A stretch of 64,000 nt of DNA from assembly GCA_023391625.1 (NCBI GenBank), contig JAEWAN010000034.1, positions 1-64,000 of the forward strand, given 5' to 3'. The translations under genes and the position numbers were made by a program. This DNA comes from Bacteroidota bacterium (GTDB lineage Bacteria > Bacteroidota > Bacteroidia > Bacteroidales > Paludibacteraceae). Below are positions 49,764-57,304 of the stretch, piece by piece. The notes beneath the pieces are model-generated. The model was not told where the DNA came from. It saw nothing but the letters and a program-made list of their open reading frames with translations, and ran no database searches. Positions within the stretch are counted from its first letter, which is position 1. Every line of letters starts with the position of its first letter.

Positions 49764-50678
49764 ATGGCATTAAGAGAAAATCCATACATCCCCCTTTATG
49801 TTCAGGATTATTTGACGGATGAAAAGCTGTCTTGCTGTTCTTTATCAACACAAGGTGTTTATATACGAATCATGTGTTGCCTACACAAATCTGAAACATA
49901 TGGCGGTATTTTGTTTAAGCAAATCCCCAAGCAAAATTTTTCAAGCGAGCAGTATTTTTCTTTCATATTGTCTAAACAAACCGGGGTAGAGATGGACGAA
50001 ATGCAAAATGCCATTGAAGAGCTTTTATTCTACAAGGTATTGAAAATAGAGCAACGCGATGGAGTTGATTTTTTATACCAAAAGCGTATGGTAAGGGACT
50101 TTGAGATAAGTCAATTGCGTAAGACAGCAGGCAAAAAGGGAGGGAAAAAATCTATTTTGTCTAAGCAAAACAACAAGCAAACACATAAGCAAAACCCTGA
50201 ATATGAAAATGAATATGAATATAATATTGAAAATGAATATAAAGATAAAGAAAAAGGGGTTACAGGGGAAAAAACAAAAGCTGATGAAGTTGAAGTTTTA
50301 GACGAATTGGATTTTGAAAATGTTTGGGCGCTGTACGGAAAGAAGGGAAATAAAAAAACAAGCAAAAGCAGATGGAACAAGTTGCCGTTGAAATCAAAAC
50401 GACGGGCAATTATCCATATTCCTGAATACGTGAAGGCAACCCCGGACATTCAATACCGGAAAAATCTCGAAACATATATCAACCAAGAGGTATGGAACGA
50501 TGAAATTTTAGAAAATGAAAAACGAACAATTACAATCGACGAAAACGGCCGGGCAATGGGATTTGAAAATTCAGGAAACAGGGAAAATACCTTCAGAACT
50601 GATGCCGAGAGACGTAGATATGAGCGTGAGATGCTTAACAAAGTATCCGAAGCAATACTACAACAGCCTAAAACCTAA
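49764..50678 (+). CDS. phage replication protein (replisome organiser, DUF1376-like N-terminus)
   Basis: The 304-residue protein has an N-terminal winged-helix type segment (NPYIPLYVQDYLTDEKLSCC; LSTQGVYIRIMCCLHKSETY), a low-complexity Lys/Asn/Glu linker (residues about 125-180) and a C-terminal helical part (ENVWALYGKKGNKKTSKSRW). It resembles phage O-type origin-binding proteins in layout. The linker DNA is AT-rich and may be part of the origin, as in lambda, where the origin lies within gene O. Confidence 0.6.
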   Translation: MALRENPYIPLYVQDYLTDEKLSCCSLSTQGVYIRIMCCLHKSETYGGILFKQIPKQNFSSEQYFSFILSKQTGVEMDEMQNAIEELLFYKVLKIEQRDGVDFLYQKRMVRDFEISQLRKTAGKKGGKKSILSKQNNKQTHKQNPEYENEYEYNIENEYKDKEKGVTGEKTKADEVEVLDELDFENVWALYGKKGNKKTSKSRWNKLPLKSKRRAIIHIPEYVKATPDIQYRKNLETYINQEVWNDEILENEKRTITIDENGRAMGFENSGNRENTFRTDAERRRYEREMLNKVSEAILQQPKT

Positions 50679-51087
50679 AAAGCTTGATGATGTCTTTGAA
50701 TCGCCTGTATGCACCCTCGGGCGATTAAGAAAGGAATCCGGGGATGAGAGCGCAATGGCGATAATGGTAATTATCTTGAACGATCTGATAAACTTTTTCA
50801 ACGTCAACAACTCAATGAATGCAAACCAGGTATTAACTACATCTGAAATCATATTAGATAACTACGGATATCTTAAAGTGGACGATTTTAAGCTCTGTTT
50901 TAACCAAGCCAAACGAGGCATATACGGACAAATATACCGAATAGACGGAAACGTAATCCTGTCTTGGATAGAACAATATGTGAATGAACGTATCAATCGT
51001 GCAGATGAGATCAGTTATTCAAAACACCTGTCAATGAAAGCGGATGAAAAGCGTACAGACAATTTCATTAATTCTAAAAGGCGATAA
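50515..51087 (+). CDS. DUF6633-like replication-associated protein
   Basis: The frame overlaps the replication gene by 164 bp; a shorter start near 50602 (MPRDVDMSVRCLTKYPKQYY) is possible. The core SAMAIMVIILNDLINFFNVN, MNANQVLTTSEIILDNYGYL, VDDFKLCFNQAKRGIYGQIY and IDGNVILSWIEQYVNERIN matches a family widespread in Bacteroidetes phages and conjugative elements. By position after an O-like protein it may act as a helicase loader; this is inferred. Confidence 0.6.
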   Translation: MKNEQLQSTKTAGQWDLKIQETGKIPSELMPRDVDMSVRCLTKYPKQYYNSLKPKKLDDVFESPVCTLGRLRKESGDESAMAIMVIILNDLINFFNVNNSMNANQVLTTSEIILDNYGYLKVDDFKLCFNQAKRGIYGQIYRIDGNVILSWIEQYVNERINRADEISYSKHLSMKADEKRTDNFINSKRR

Positions 51088-51090
51088 CAA

Positions 51091-51879
51091 ATGAAAGATA
51101 TAGAACTCTTCAACGACCACTTTCAGAACTACAAGACGTATGGAATACCAAAAGCGCAGCTTATCATCGCTGATGTTCCGTACAATCTTGGAACGAATGC
51201 TTATGCCAGTAATCCGGCATGGTATATAGGCGGAGATAATAAAAATGGAGAAAGCGAACTTGCCGGGAAACAATTTTTTGATACCGATAAAGATTTTAAG
51301 CCTGCTGAATTTATGCACTTCTGCTCTCAAATGCTCCGAAAAGATAAAGCTGCAAAAGAAGTTGAAAAAACGGCCAATGATAAAAAACGTAGAGGAGGGG
51401 CTGCTTGCATGATCTTGTTTTGTCCATTCGAACAAATGCACTACTATATTGAGCTTGGACAACGTTACGGGCTAAAAAAATATATCCCTTTGATATTCCG
51501 AAAGGATTTTTCAGCGCAGGTATTGAAAGCTAATATGAAAGTTGTCGGGAACTGTGAATACGGATTGATACTCTACCGGGAGCGCTTACCTAAATTCAAC
51601 AACGACGGCAGAATGATATTCAATTGTTTTGATTGGGGTAGAGATACGGATACTCCTAAAATTCACCCCACGCAAAAACCGGTACCGCTTTTGGAACGAC
51701 TGATAGAAATTTTTACAGATAAAGGAGATGTTATAATTGACCCCTGTGCCGGAAGTGGAACCACATTACTTGCTGCTGCCAACTTAGACCGAAAAGCATA
51801 CGGATTTGAAATAAAAAAGAATTTTTGTTCCAATGCAAAAGAAAAAGTACTAACAAGAATACAGAAGAAACTTTTTTAA
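51091..51879 (+). CDS. site-specific DNA methyltransferase (beta-class N6-adenine / N4-cytosine)
   Basis: The 262-residue enzyme has catalytic motif IV as DVPYNLG (residues 28-34, in place of DPPY), followed much later by the SAM-binding motif DPCAGSGTTLLAAANLDRKA, the order of beta-class enzymes. HPTQKPVPLLERLIEIFTDK is the classical region before motif I. No restriction enzyme is adjacent, so it is a solitary phage methyltransferase, probably protecting phage DNA or marking its replication. Confidence 0.8.
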   Translation: MKDIELFNDHFQNYKTYGIPKAQLIIADVPYNLGTNAYASNPAWYIGGDNKNGESELAGKQFFDTDKDFKPAEFMHFCSQMLRKDKAAKEVEKTANDKKRRGGAACMILFCPFEQMHYYIELGQRYGLKKYIPLIFRKDFSAQVLKANMKVVGNCEYGLILYRERLPKFNNDGRMIFNCFDWGRDTDTPKIHPTQKPVPLLERLIEIFTDKGDVIIDPCAGSGTTLLAAANLDRKAYGFEIKKNFCSNAKEKVLTRIQKKLF

Positions 51880-51902
51880 AGCAGAAAATTAATATAGTAA
51901 TT

Positions 51903-52079
51903 ATGAAAACAAGAATTTATATCCCAAAAAAGCAATTTAACGCTATTAAACCCAAAAAGGCAGTTCATCAAAGGTTTAGAGAAGAAAAGATTGAACTGGG
52001 TAACATGAAAGAACAAATCAATGTCGAAAAATTAGCTAAGCTGATAAATCTTGCTTTTATCCTGGCCGACCTACAATAG
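51903..52079 (+). CDS. 58-residue early protein, unknown function
   Basis: The ATG at 51903 follows the methyltransferase stop by 23 bp and is preferred to the frame starting inside it. It begins MKTRIYIPKKQFNAIKPKKA, is basic, and ends in a helix (LAKLINLAFILADLQ). Confidence 0.5.
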   Translation: MKTRIYIPKKQFNAIKPKKAVHQRFREEKIELGNMKEQINVEKLAKLINLAFILADLQ

Positions 52080-52094
52080 GGTTTAATACTTGAC

Positions 52095-52286
52095 GTGGAA
52101 AATGAAATCAAGAAAAGCGACCCTTCTCTTTCGCTTGATGTCAGAAATTCGGTTGAAAGAATAAAGATTCATACTCGTAATCTGGTTGATTTTGTTGATA
52201 AAAAGACAAATGAAAAATTCTCCGGATACTTTGGAGAGATTTCAGACGAAATAAGAGAATACCTGTTTAAAAAATTTGAGATATGA
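52095..52286 (+). CDS. 63-residue early protein, GTG start
   Basis: The first plausible start is GTG at 52095; no in-frame ATG precedes. The protein (SLDVRNSVERIKIHTRNLVD; ISDEIREYLFKKFEI) is helical and charged, and its stop overlaps the next start (ATGA). Function unknown. Confidence 0.45.
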   Translation: MENEIKKSDPSLSLDVRNSVERIKIHTRNLVDFVDKKTNEKFSGYFGEISDEIREYLFKKFEI

Positions 52287-52450
52287 TAGATGAAGAAATT
52301 GAACTAAGCAAATCGAAAGCAACCTTGCTTATAGAAAAACTGAAAGAAAGGGATAAGAATAAAGTCCCATTTAGAATTGACAGGCAAACAATAATCCTTG
52401 TAAGCAAGGAAAAATATAAACGGCTTAAAAAGAAAGGAGATAAGAAATGA
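52283..52450 (+). CDS. 55-residue basic early protein
   Basis: ATGA overlaps on both sides. It begins MIDEEIELSKSKATLLIEKL and has VPFRIDRQTIILVSKEKYKR near the end, basic overall. Confidence 0.5.
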   Translation: MIDEEIELSKSKATLLIEKLKERDKNKVPFRIDRQTIILVSKEKYKRLKKKGDKK

Positions 52451-52791
52451 AAGCAAAAATCAAGAAAACAGGTGAAATAATCAACATAGCCAGCTATGCT
52501 ACAGTTCCTTTAGAATCGTGTGACAGTTGGGGAAATTGTCTGAATTTTTCTTTTGATGAAGTAGAAATTTTGCAAGAAAAAACATCTGATATAGACTGGG
52601 AACAGCGCAGATATGAGATTGCCAAAGAAGCTATTGGTGCGATAATGTCTAATGATGACTTTTACGGTCAGGTATTATACGAGAACGCACAATTATACGG
52701 CAGAAGAGGAATACCCAGTGCTGTAAGTAATGCAGCAGTTGTATTCGCCGATGCTCTTATAGCAGAATTGAAGAAAGGAGGTAACGAATGA
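52447..52791 (+). CDS. 114-residue early protein, unknown function
   Basis: The N-terminus (MKAKIKKTGEIINIASYATV) continues as a small beta domain, followed by a helical half (WEQRRYEIAKEAIGAIMSND; AVVFADALIAELKKGG) of a type common in Bacteroidetes phage early proteins. The last segment overlaps an 18-residue frame with a strong ribosome binding site. Confidence 0.55.
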   Translation: MKAKIKKTGEIINIASYATVPLESCDSWGNCLNFSFDEVEILQEKTSDIDWEQRRYEIAKEAIGAIMSNDDFYGQVLYENAQLYGRRGIPSAVSNAAVVFADALIAELKKGGNE

Positions 52792-52844
52792 AACAGACAG
52801 TAGAAGAAGCAGCAAAAGAAGTCAAAAAGAAGAAAATCCAATAA
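52788..52844 (+). CDS. 18-residue peptide, likely remnant of a larger early gene
   Basis: ATG at 52788 after AAAGGAGGTAACGA, an unusually strong Shine-Dalgarno for this genome. It reads MKQTVEEAAKEVKKKKIQ. The start TVEEAAKE is that of a longer small protein family in related phages; here the frame shifts into a Lys run and stops, so this is probably a deletion remnant. Confidence 0.35.
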   Translation: MKQTVEEAAKEVKKKKIQ

Positions 52845-52856
52845 ATATAAATAACA

Positions 52857-53390
52857 ATGAGACTAAAACTAATAAATATAGCAGGTTATTTACCTTATGA
52901 AGTTTATTTTCAAATAAATGCTGGCAATAACATAAAATTTGTTGGTACTCCTGTTCAGCTTGACCGCAACGGTGATATAGGCTTTGAAGTAGAACATTCA
53001 TTTATCGTATGGGAGCAGATAGAAAATATTACTCCAGTACTCTACCCTTTCGAGCTTGCGAAACCTATAATTCATAATGGAGAAGAAGAAATTCCACTTG
53101 TAGAATTAGCTAAAATATATTTTACATATAATTCTAAGCTATTTGATTTTAATTTAGGTAATAATAACGAGGTGGTAATAACAAGTAGCGATAGAAATAT
53201 TTTCAAAGGATTAAAATACATATTTTACTATCAGCCTTCAACCGAGTGTTTTATACTGGAAAATAAATACGGTAGTACATTGGTTCGTAATACTTATTAC
53301 CTGTATAGCTACTTGTACTCCAGAAAGATAAATTTTAGGAATATAAAAGCCATTGACCCTAATTCTTTAAGCAAAAACCCTTATTTATAA
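52857..53390 (+). CDS. 177-residue early protein, unknown function
   Basis: The protein (LINIAGYLPYEVYFQINAGN; VLYPFELAKPIIHNGEEEIP; TDRNIFKGLKYIFYY-like stretch) is predicted alpha/beta without signal peptide. The segment PVLYPFELAKPI...GEE.IPL(V)ELAK is common to a hypothetical protein of Bacteroidetes phages. Function unknown. Confidence 0.6.
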   Translation: MRLKLINIAGYLPYEVYFQINAGNNIKFVGTPVQLDRNGDIGFEVEHSFIVWEQIENITPVLYPFELAKPIIHNGEEEIPLVELAKIYFTYNSKLFDFNLGNNNEVVITSSDRNIFKGLKYIFYYQPSTECFILENKYGSTLVRNTYYLYSYLYSRKINFRNIKAIDPNSLSKNPYL

Positions 53391-53414
53391 AGACATTAAA
53401 GGAATCTCGTTTAG

Positions 53415-53489
53415 ATGGATTCTTTCTTTCAATACAAAAATAGCAAGGAGAAATATAATGAACTCAAAAAGAAAGGAGGCGAACAATGA
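53415..53489 (+). CDS. 24-residue coupled peptide, tentative
   Basis: The frame (MDSFFQYKNSKEKYNELKKK then GGEQ) ends in an ATGA overlap with the YopX-like gene, whose ribosome binding site (AAAGGAGGCGAACA) lies inside it. It may be a leader peptide; it may also be chance. Confidence 0.3.
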   Translation: MDSFFQYKNSKEKYNELKKKGGEQ

Positions 53490-53899
53490 GAGCAATTGAA
53501 TTTAGGGGCAAAAGCATACATACAGGCAAGTGGCATTACGGGGACTTGGTTCAGCCAAGCAAAGATGTGTATTTCATTCAAGAAAGAGGAACTGCCGGAG
53601 TTATGGTAAATTCCAAAACCATTGGTCAATTTATTGGATTATCGGATAGAAACTATACAAAAGCATATCGGGGAGATATAGTGAAGTTCCCTGAAATGAA
53701 ATATGATAATGGTAAAAGCAAGATGATATCAACCGGGAAAGAGTTGATTGGTGTCATAGGTAAAGATATTTACTGTAACTGGGTTATACGAGTTGGGCAC
53801 TTAATGTTTCATATCGATAATTTGTTACGAGGATCAATCATTGGAAATATATACGACAACCCAGAACTAATTAAAATTAAAAATTATGGAAAACAATAA
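53486..53899 (+). CDS. YopX family protein
   Basis: The 137-residue protein shows the family layout: MRAIEFRGKSIHTGKWHYGD, DVYFIQERGTAGVMVNSKTI, GQFIGLSDRNYTKAYRGDIV and a C-terminal IIGNIYDNPELI. YopX is a small barrel-like phage protein of unknown biochemical role, frequent in Firmicutes and Bacteroidetes phages. A good Shine-Dalgarno precedes the start. Confidence 0.8.
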   Translation: MRAIEFRGKSIHTGKWHYGDLVQPSKDVYFIQERGTAGVMVNSKTIGQFIGLSDRNYTKAYRGDIVKFPEMKYDNGKSKMISTGKELIGVIGKDIYCNWVIRVGHLMFHIDNLLRGSIIGNIYDNPELIKIKNYGKQ

Positions 53900-54098
53900 T
53901 TTATCATTAAAACAGATTTCTGAGGGTTTAAATCAAGCCCAATCCACGCTCCTAACATATGAAGCTGCAATCAAGGAACAAAAAAATCAGCTTGCACGGC
54001 TTTTAATCGGCAGGTTAAAGGGAATAAGCCCTTGCATTTTGGCTTCGCTCAAAAAAGAGTTAAATTCATTTAATTCCAAAACGCATACTTGGAAATAA
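53886..54098 (+). CDS. 70-residue helical early protein
   Basis: It overlaps the YopX gene by 14 bp. MENNNLSLKQISEGLNQAQS continues as one long coiled-coil-like helix, followed by a Lys-rich end. Function unknown. Confidence 0.5.
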   Translation: MENNNLSLKQISEGLNQAQSTLLTYEAAIKEQKNQLARLLIGRLKGISPCILASLKKELNSFNSKTHTWK

Positions 54099-54138
54099 TG
54101 CACAATAGAAGATATTATACATTTCACAAATTTCAGAT

Positions 54139-54537
54139 ATGAACGAAACAATTAAACAATTCTCTAAAAAGAAAATAGTAGAAGGCCTTGAAAAATTACC
54201 TGATAGCTGGCAAAATAAATTTAAACTTATGTATGCCAAAGGTAAGACCGCCGAAGAAAAAATGTCTAAAGACATTGAAGATGTCGTAAATAACATGACT
54301 GATGATAAATTGAGTATAGCATTAACACAGGTTGAAAATTCTTTATCGAAAATAAATAACAACAGAAAAAAAATTACAGGTATCGAAATAAACAACATAC
54401 TTTATGATATTGTCACAACCTCTACTTCTGATTATCCTTGTCCGTATTGTTCACTGTATGACTTGTGCGAAGAAACAAATGCAAATGATATCTGTGCTAA
54501 AATACTATCAGAAAACGAGGTTTTTATAACGAGGTAA
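54139..54537 (+). CDS. early protein with C-terminal Cys cluster
   Basis: The 132-residue protein begins with a helical, Lys-rich domain (KKKIVEGLEKLPDSWQNKFK) and ends with YPCPYCSLYDLCEETNANDI followed by C, i.e. CxxC-x5-C-x8-C, a probable zinc or iron-sulfur site. A small regulator or adaptor would fit. It is one of the candidates for the unknown late activator, by composition only. Confidence 0.5.
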   Translation: MNETIKQFSKKKIVEGLEKLPDSWQNKFKLMYAKGKTAEEKMSKDIEDVVNNMTDDKLSIALTQVENSLSKINNNRKKITGIEINNILYDIVTTSTSDYPCPYCSLYDLCEETNANDICAKILSENEVFITR

Positions 54538-54550
54538 TTTATAATTCATC

Positions 54551-54853
54551 ATGAAAGAAACAATTGACAACATAAAGAAATGGGTTTATGAACGTGACCT
54601 TCACAAGCAAGATCCGCGAGTTGAACTATGTAAAACGGTTGAAGAAGTGGGCGAACTTTCAGAAGCCATTCTGAAAGGCTGGGATAATGAAGGCAAAGAC
54701 GCCATCGGAGATATTGTAGTCACGCTTATTTGCTTATGTGAACAAAAGGGGTGGAATTTCGAACATTGCCTAAATGCCGCATACGAGGAAATTAAAGACA
54801 GGAAAGGAAAAATAATAAATGGAACATTTGTTAAGGAAGATGATATTAGGTAA
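54551..54853 (+). CDS. MazG-like nucleotide pyrophosphohydrolase
   Basis: The 100-residue protein has the EExxE...ExxD all-helical NTP pyrophosphatase pattern: CKTVEEVGELSEAILKGWDN (Glu positions), then KDAIGDIVVTLICLCEQKGW and AYEEIKDRKGKIING. Phage MazG-like enzymes cleave non-canonical or signalling nucleotides. The length is that of the single-domain form. Confidence 0.8.
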   Translation: MKETIDNIKKWVYERDLHKQDPRVELCKTVEEVGELSEAILKGWDNEGKDAIGDIVVTLICLCEQKGWNFEHCLNAAYEEIKDRKGKIINGTFVKEDDIR

Positions 54854-54925
54854 TAAGCCGTCCTGGACTTCTCTCTATTTACAAATTTTTAATTTTTAAA
54901 ATTACTAACTTTTAAATAAACAATT

Positions 54926-55018
54926 ATGGAACAAGAAAAAATTTCATTGAACTTTACCGAGGTGAGTACCGAAGAAAGAAATAAAATACGGTTAGACGCC
55001 TATGATTATATTATTTGA
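54926..55018 (+). CDS. 30-residue peptide at the end of the early operon
   Basis: It begins MEQEKISLNFTEVSTEERNK and ends DAYDYII. It is the last frame before the palindrome at 55025 and the operon terminator. Possibly a truncated protein. Confidence 0.35.
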   Translation: MEQEKISLNFTEVSTEERNKIRLDAYDYII

Positions 55019-55024
55019 GTTATC

Positions 55025-55046
55025 ATATTGCTGACGTCAGCAATAT
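55025..55046. promoter_or_regulatory. perfect 22-bp palindrome, operator candidate
   Basis: The half-site ATATTGCTGAC (55025-55035) is followed without spacer by its complement. It sits 7 bp after the last early gene and 22 bp before a terminator. It has a TATTG...TGAC core like the late operator half-site, but spacing and centre differ. Confidence 0.45.
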
Positions 55047-55067
55047 ACCTAAACGTAAATGACAACA

Positions 55068-55103
55068 AAAAAAGCAAAGTGTAATAAATGCACTTTGCTT
55101 TTT
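55068..55103. terminator. early-operon terminator
   Basis: Stem AAAAAGCAAAGTG / CACTTTGCTTTTT around a 9-base loop, ending in T-runs on both strands. Confidence 0.75.
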
Positions 55104-55180
55104 GCATATTATTAAAACAATTCCGATATGTTATACAATAACATTCCGGCCACTAAAAGAACAATAATTTGTTTCCTTAA

Positions 55181-56272
55181 TTATGCCCAATTTCTTAATA
55201 CACGCAATTTAGGTCTTACCAGATCGTCTTTATTCTGAGTCCTAAGAATATCATCAATATCCATTGATGATAATCCTACAATATCAGATAGCTCATTCAT
55301 GGAATAACCTAATTCTGATAAATGAACATCAATCATTTTATTTAACAATTCGGGTTCGTCTAAATCGACATATTCACTTTCTTTTTTTCTTTGTCCTGAC
55401 GAACTTAACTGCATCATAAAATATTTGTATTGAGAATCACTTAACATTCCTAATGATTTTGCCTTATAACAAATAGCTGATTTTGACAATTTCCAATAGG
55501 CTTTTATTGTTGGTAAATCATAATATCGAAGCCTCAGCAGATCACATCGACACTCATCGCTTGGCATATTAAATTCAGACGAAAAAGCATCGGCTTCTCG
55601 ATCAAGTTCTTTTTCATCCTTTTCATAATTAGGAGCTCTTAAATGCATTGCCAAATGCCCTAACTCATGTCCGATAGTAAACCTTTTACAATCATTAGAT
55701 AAATCATCGTTAATAAAAACAATAGGTTGATTTTTGTTCGTAAACATTGTTACTCCAAAGAACTTATCAGGTACATCTTTTAGCATTATTATAATTATAC
55801 CATGCCGTTCTAATACATTTATCAAATTGTCAATCGGCCCTTTGGGAAATTTTAAAAAAAGCCGTATTCTTGCTGCAACATCTTCTGGGGTCAGTTTTCC
55901 TGATAATGGTAAAGATGGTAATGTAAATTCTGGAATATCTACAGAGTCTAGTAATTCATCTATAGCCATTCGCGCTAAATCAAACTTAGCTTCTAGTTTT
56001 GTTAGCTCTCTACTGGAAATAGTAACTCTTTTGCGATAAAAGAAGCTATTCACTTCTCTATTTTGAGTCTCTTTATAAAAAAAACTCACCGGATAGTCTA
56101 AATATTCTGCAATTTGTATGAGAATATCATCTGGAATATTCAACAGCCCTTTTTCCATTTTAGACAGATTCCCTTGATTTAAATTTTTAATCTCCTCTGC
56201 CATTTTCTTCTGAGTTACGCCTCTGCTTTCACGAGCTAGTAACAAATTTCTGAAATTTACTTTTGGTGCCAT
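55181..56272 (-). CDS. XRE-HTH plus ImmA/IrrE metallopeptidase fusion
   Basis: The 363-residue protein has an N-terminal Cro/CI HTH (residues about 8-62: RGVTQKKMAEEIKNLNQGNL), then an ImmA/IrrE (M78, DUF955) domain with the zinc motif HELGH (His202, Glu203, His206) and a downstream Glu (DREADAF, Glu226). Such fusions act in toxin-antitoxin-like pairs, stress sensing or phage repressor cleavage. The catalytic residues are intact. Just before its start codon is a 16-bp hairpin. It shares a strand with the unknown 56340-56981 gene. Confidence 0.8.
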   Translation of the reverse strand: MAPKVNFRNLLLARESRGVTQKKMAEEIKNLNQGNLSKMEKGLLNIPDDILIQIAEYLDYPVSFFYKETQNREVNSFFYRKRVTISSRELTKLEAKFDLARMAIDELLDSVDIPEFTLPSLPLSGKLTPEDVAARIRLFLKFPKGPIDNLINVLERHGIIIIMLKDVPDKFFGVTMFTNKNQPIVFINDDLSNDCKRFTIGHELGHLAMHLRAPNYEKDEKELDREADAFSSEFNMPSDECRCDLLRLRYYDLPTIKAYWKLSKSAICYKAKSLGMLSDSQYKYFMMQLSSSGQRKKESEYVDLDEPELLNKMIDVHLSELGYSMNELSDIVGLSSMDIDDILRTQNKDDLVRPKLRVLRNWA

Positions 56273-56288
56273 AATTCCATACTTATTA

Positions 56289-56328
56289 TTTTACATTACT
56301 GGAGTGGCGGGACTCCAATAATGTAAAA
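56289..56328 (-). promoter_or_regulatory. hairpin H2 in the ImmA gene leader
   Basis: Arms TTTTACATTACTGGAG (56289-56304) and CTCCAATAATGTAAAA (56313-56328) form 16 pairs with one G-U, loop TGGCGGGA on the plus strand. There is no U-tract on the minus strand, so it is not a standard terminator. It lies 17 bp upstream of the XRE-ImmA start codon and 11 bp after the upstream stop codon. The loop complements that of H1. Confidence 0.6.
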
Positions 56329-56339
56329 CTTTATTTTGT

Positions 56340-56981
56340 TTATTCAGTTTTTTTCAAAACCGTCTCTGTCTGAATTTTGGGGACTACAGAGATTCCCTTC
56401 TTGCCTTCCGGTTCCATGGTTGTCGAGGTAGCTCTACTATCCTCGACACAAGCTAAACTAGGAATGTCACTTATCCATTCAATGTCACCGCCAACCATAT
56501 GAACAGCATATATACCTAAAAGTTCAATATATGATTCTGATACTTGATAACCAATATATGTAATTGGTAAAGTATCATTCAGATTATCACTTTTTTGATC
56601 ATCATACATTGCTACCGTTCTTGTTTGAATATTGGACGGTTTAAAGCGTTTATTAATTTGCTTGCAAAATAACAAATTATTATTTACCTTAACATAGTAA
56701 CGACGTCCTTTACAAAACCCTGATGTGTAAGGGAATTGTTCTATCATACAACCTTGTATGCAGGAGTTTAATGTATTAGGCTTATAATTTCGATTTTGAT
56801 ACGCTCTGGGAGTCGTCATAATCTTATTTTTAGCCATAGTAAAACCGTTCTTACAAGCTGTAACTATCTTGAAGGCATTTTCACCTTTTATAGAATCTTC
56901 AAAATCAATTTGATTTAAAGATTTTCTTACAATTATTTCCGATTCTGGAAATAATTGTCTATTTTTGTAAAAATTATACAT
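56340..56981 (-). CDS. unknown partner of the XRE-ImmA protein
   Basis: The 213-residue protein has no signal peptide or membrane segment. It shows a Cys-containing central block (NSCIQGCMIEQFPYTSGFCK) followed by GRRYYVKVNNNLLFCKQINK and a weakly conserved C-terminal tail with many Ser, Thr and Glu residues. I do not recognise a family. It is placed upstream of the XRE-ImmA gene on the same strand with its own -7 box and leader hairpin, so the two look like one accessory module within the prophage, possibly a defence or toxin-antitoxin type system. Confidence 0.5.
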   Translation of the reverse strand: MYNFYKNRQLFPESEIIVRKSLNQIDFEDSIKGENAFKIVTACKNGFTMAKNKIMTTPRAYQNRNYKPNTLNSCIQGCMIEQFPYTSGFCKGRRYYVKVNNNLLFCKQINKRFKPSNIQTRTVAMYDDQKSDNLNDTLPITYIGYQVSESYIELLGIYAVHMVGGDIEWISDIPSLACVEDSRATSTTMEPEGKKGISVVPKIQTETVLKKTE

Positions 56982-57008
56982 ATTATATATATTAAAATTT
57001 TGTTCTTT

Positions 57009-57056
57009 ATAAAACTCCCGCCCGCCAAGTAGGGAGTTTTATTTTTCACAAAAGTA
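57009..57056 (-). promoter_or_regulatory. promoter and leader hairpin H1 of the unknown partner gene
   Basis: On the minus strand TACTTTTG (57049-57056) fits the -7 consensus, so transcription would start near 57042, at the first base of a perfect 11-bp hairpin (ATAAAACTCCC 57009-57019, complement 57032-57042) with a 12-base loop. The loop, GCCCGCCAAGTA on the plus strand, contains the exact complement of seven bases in the H2 loop. The start codon is 28 bp below. Alternatively the hairpin is the terminator of the late operon above. The rest of the 57057-57304 gap shows no gene. Confidence 0.5.
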
Positions 57057-57304
57057 CATATTTTAACTAGAAATATCAAAATAATAATTGTAAAAATATC
57101 AACAAATATTACTTAATGTCGAAAATAAGTTCTTTAATTTTAAATTCTTATTAGAAATGTTTCAGAAAAGCGAAATAACCTACATGAATTATAGGTATAA
57201 TTAAGAAGACTAATATTTTATTTTGTAGGTTACAAATAATTGTGACCGTAACAAGCTTTTAATTTAGTATCTTAGCTTATTGAAATACAACACAGGAAAC
57301 ATAA

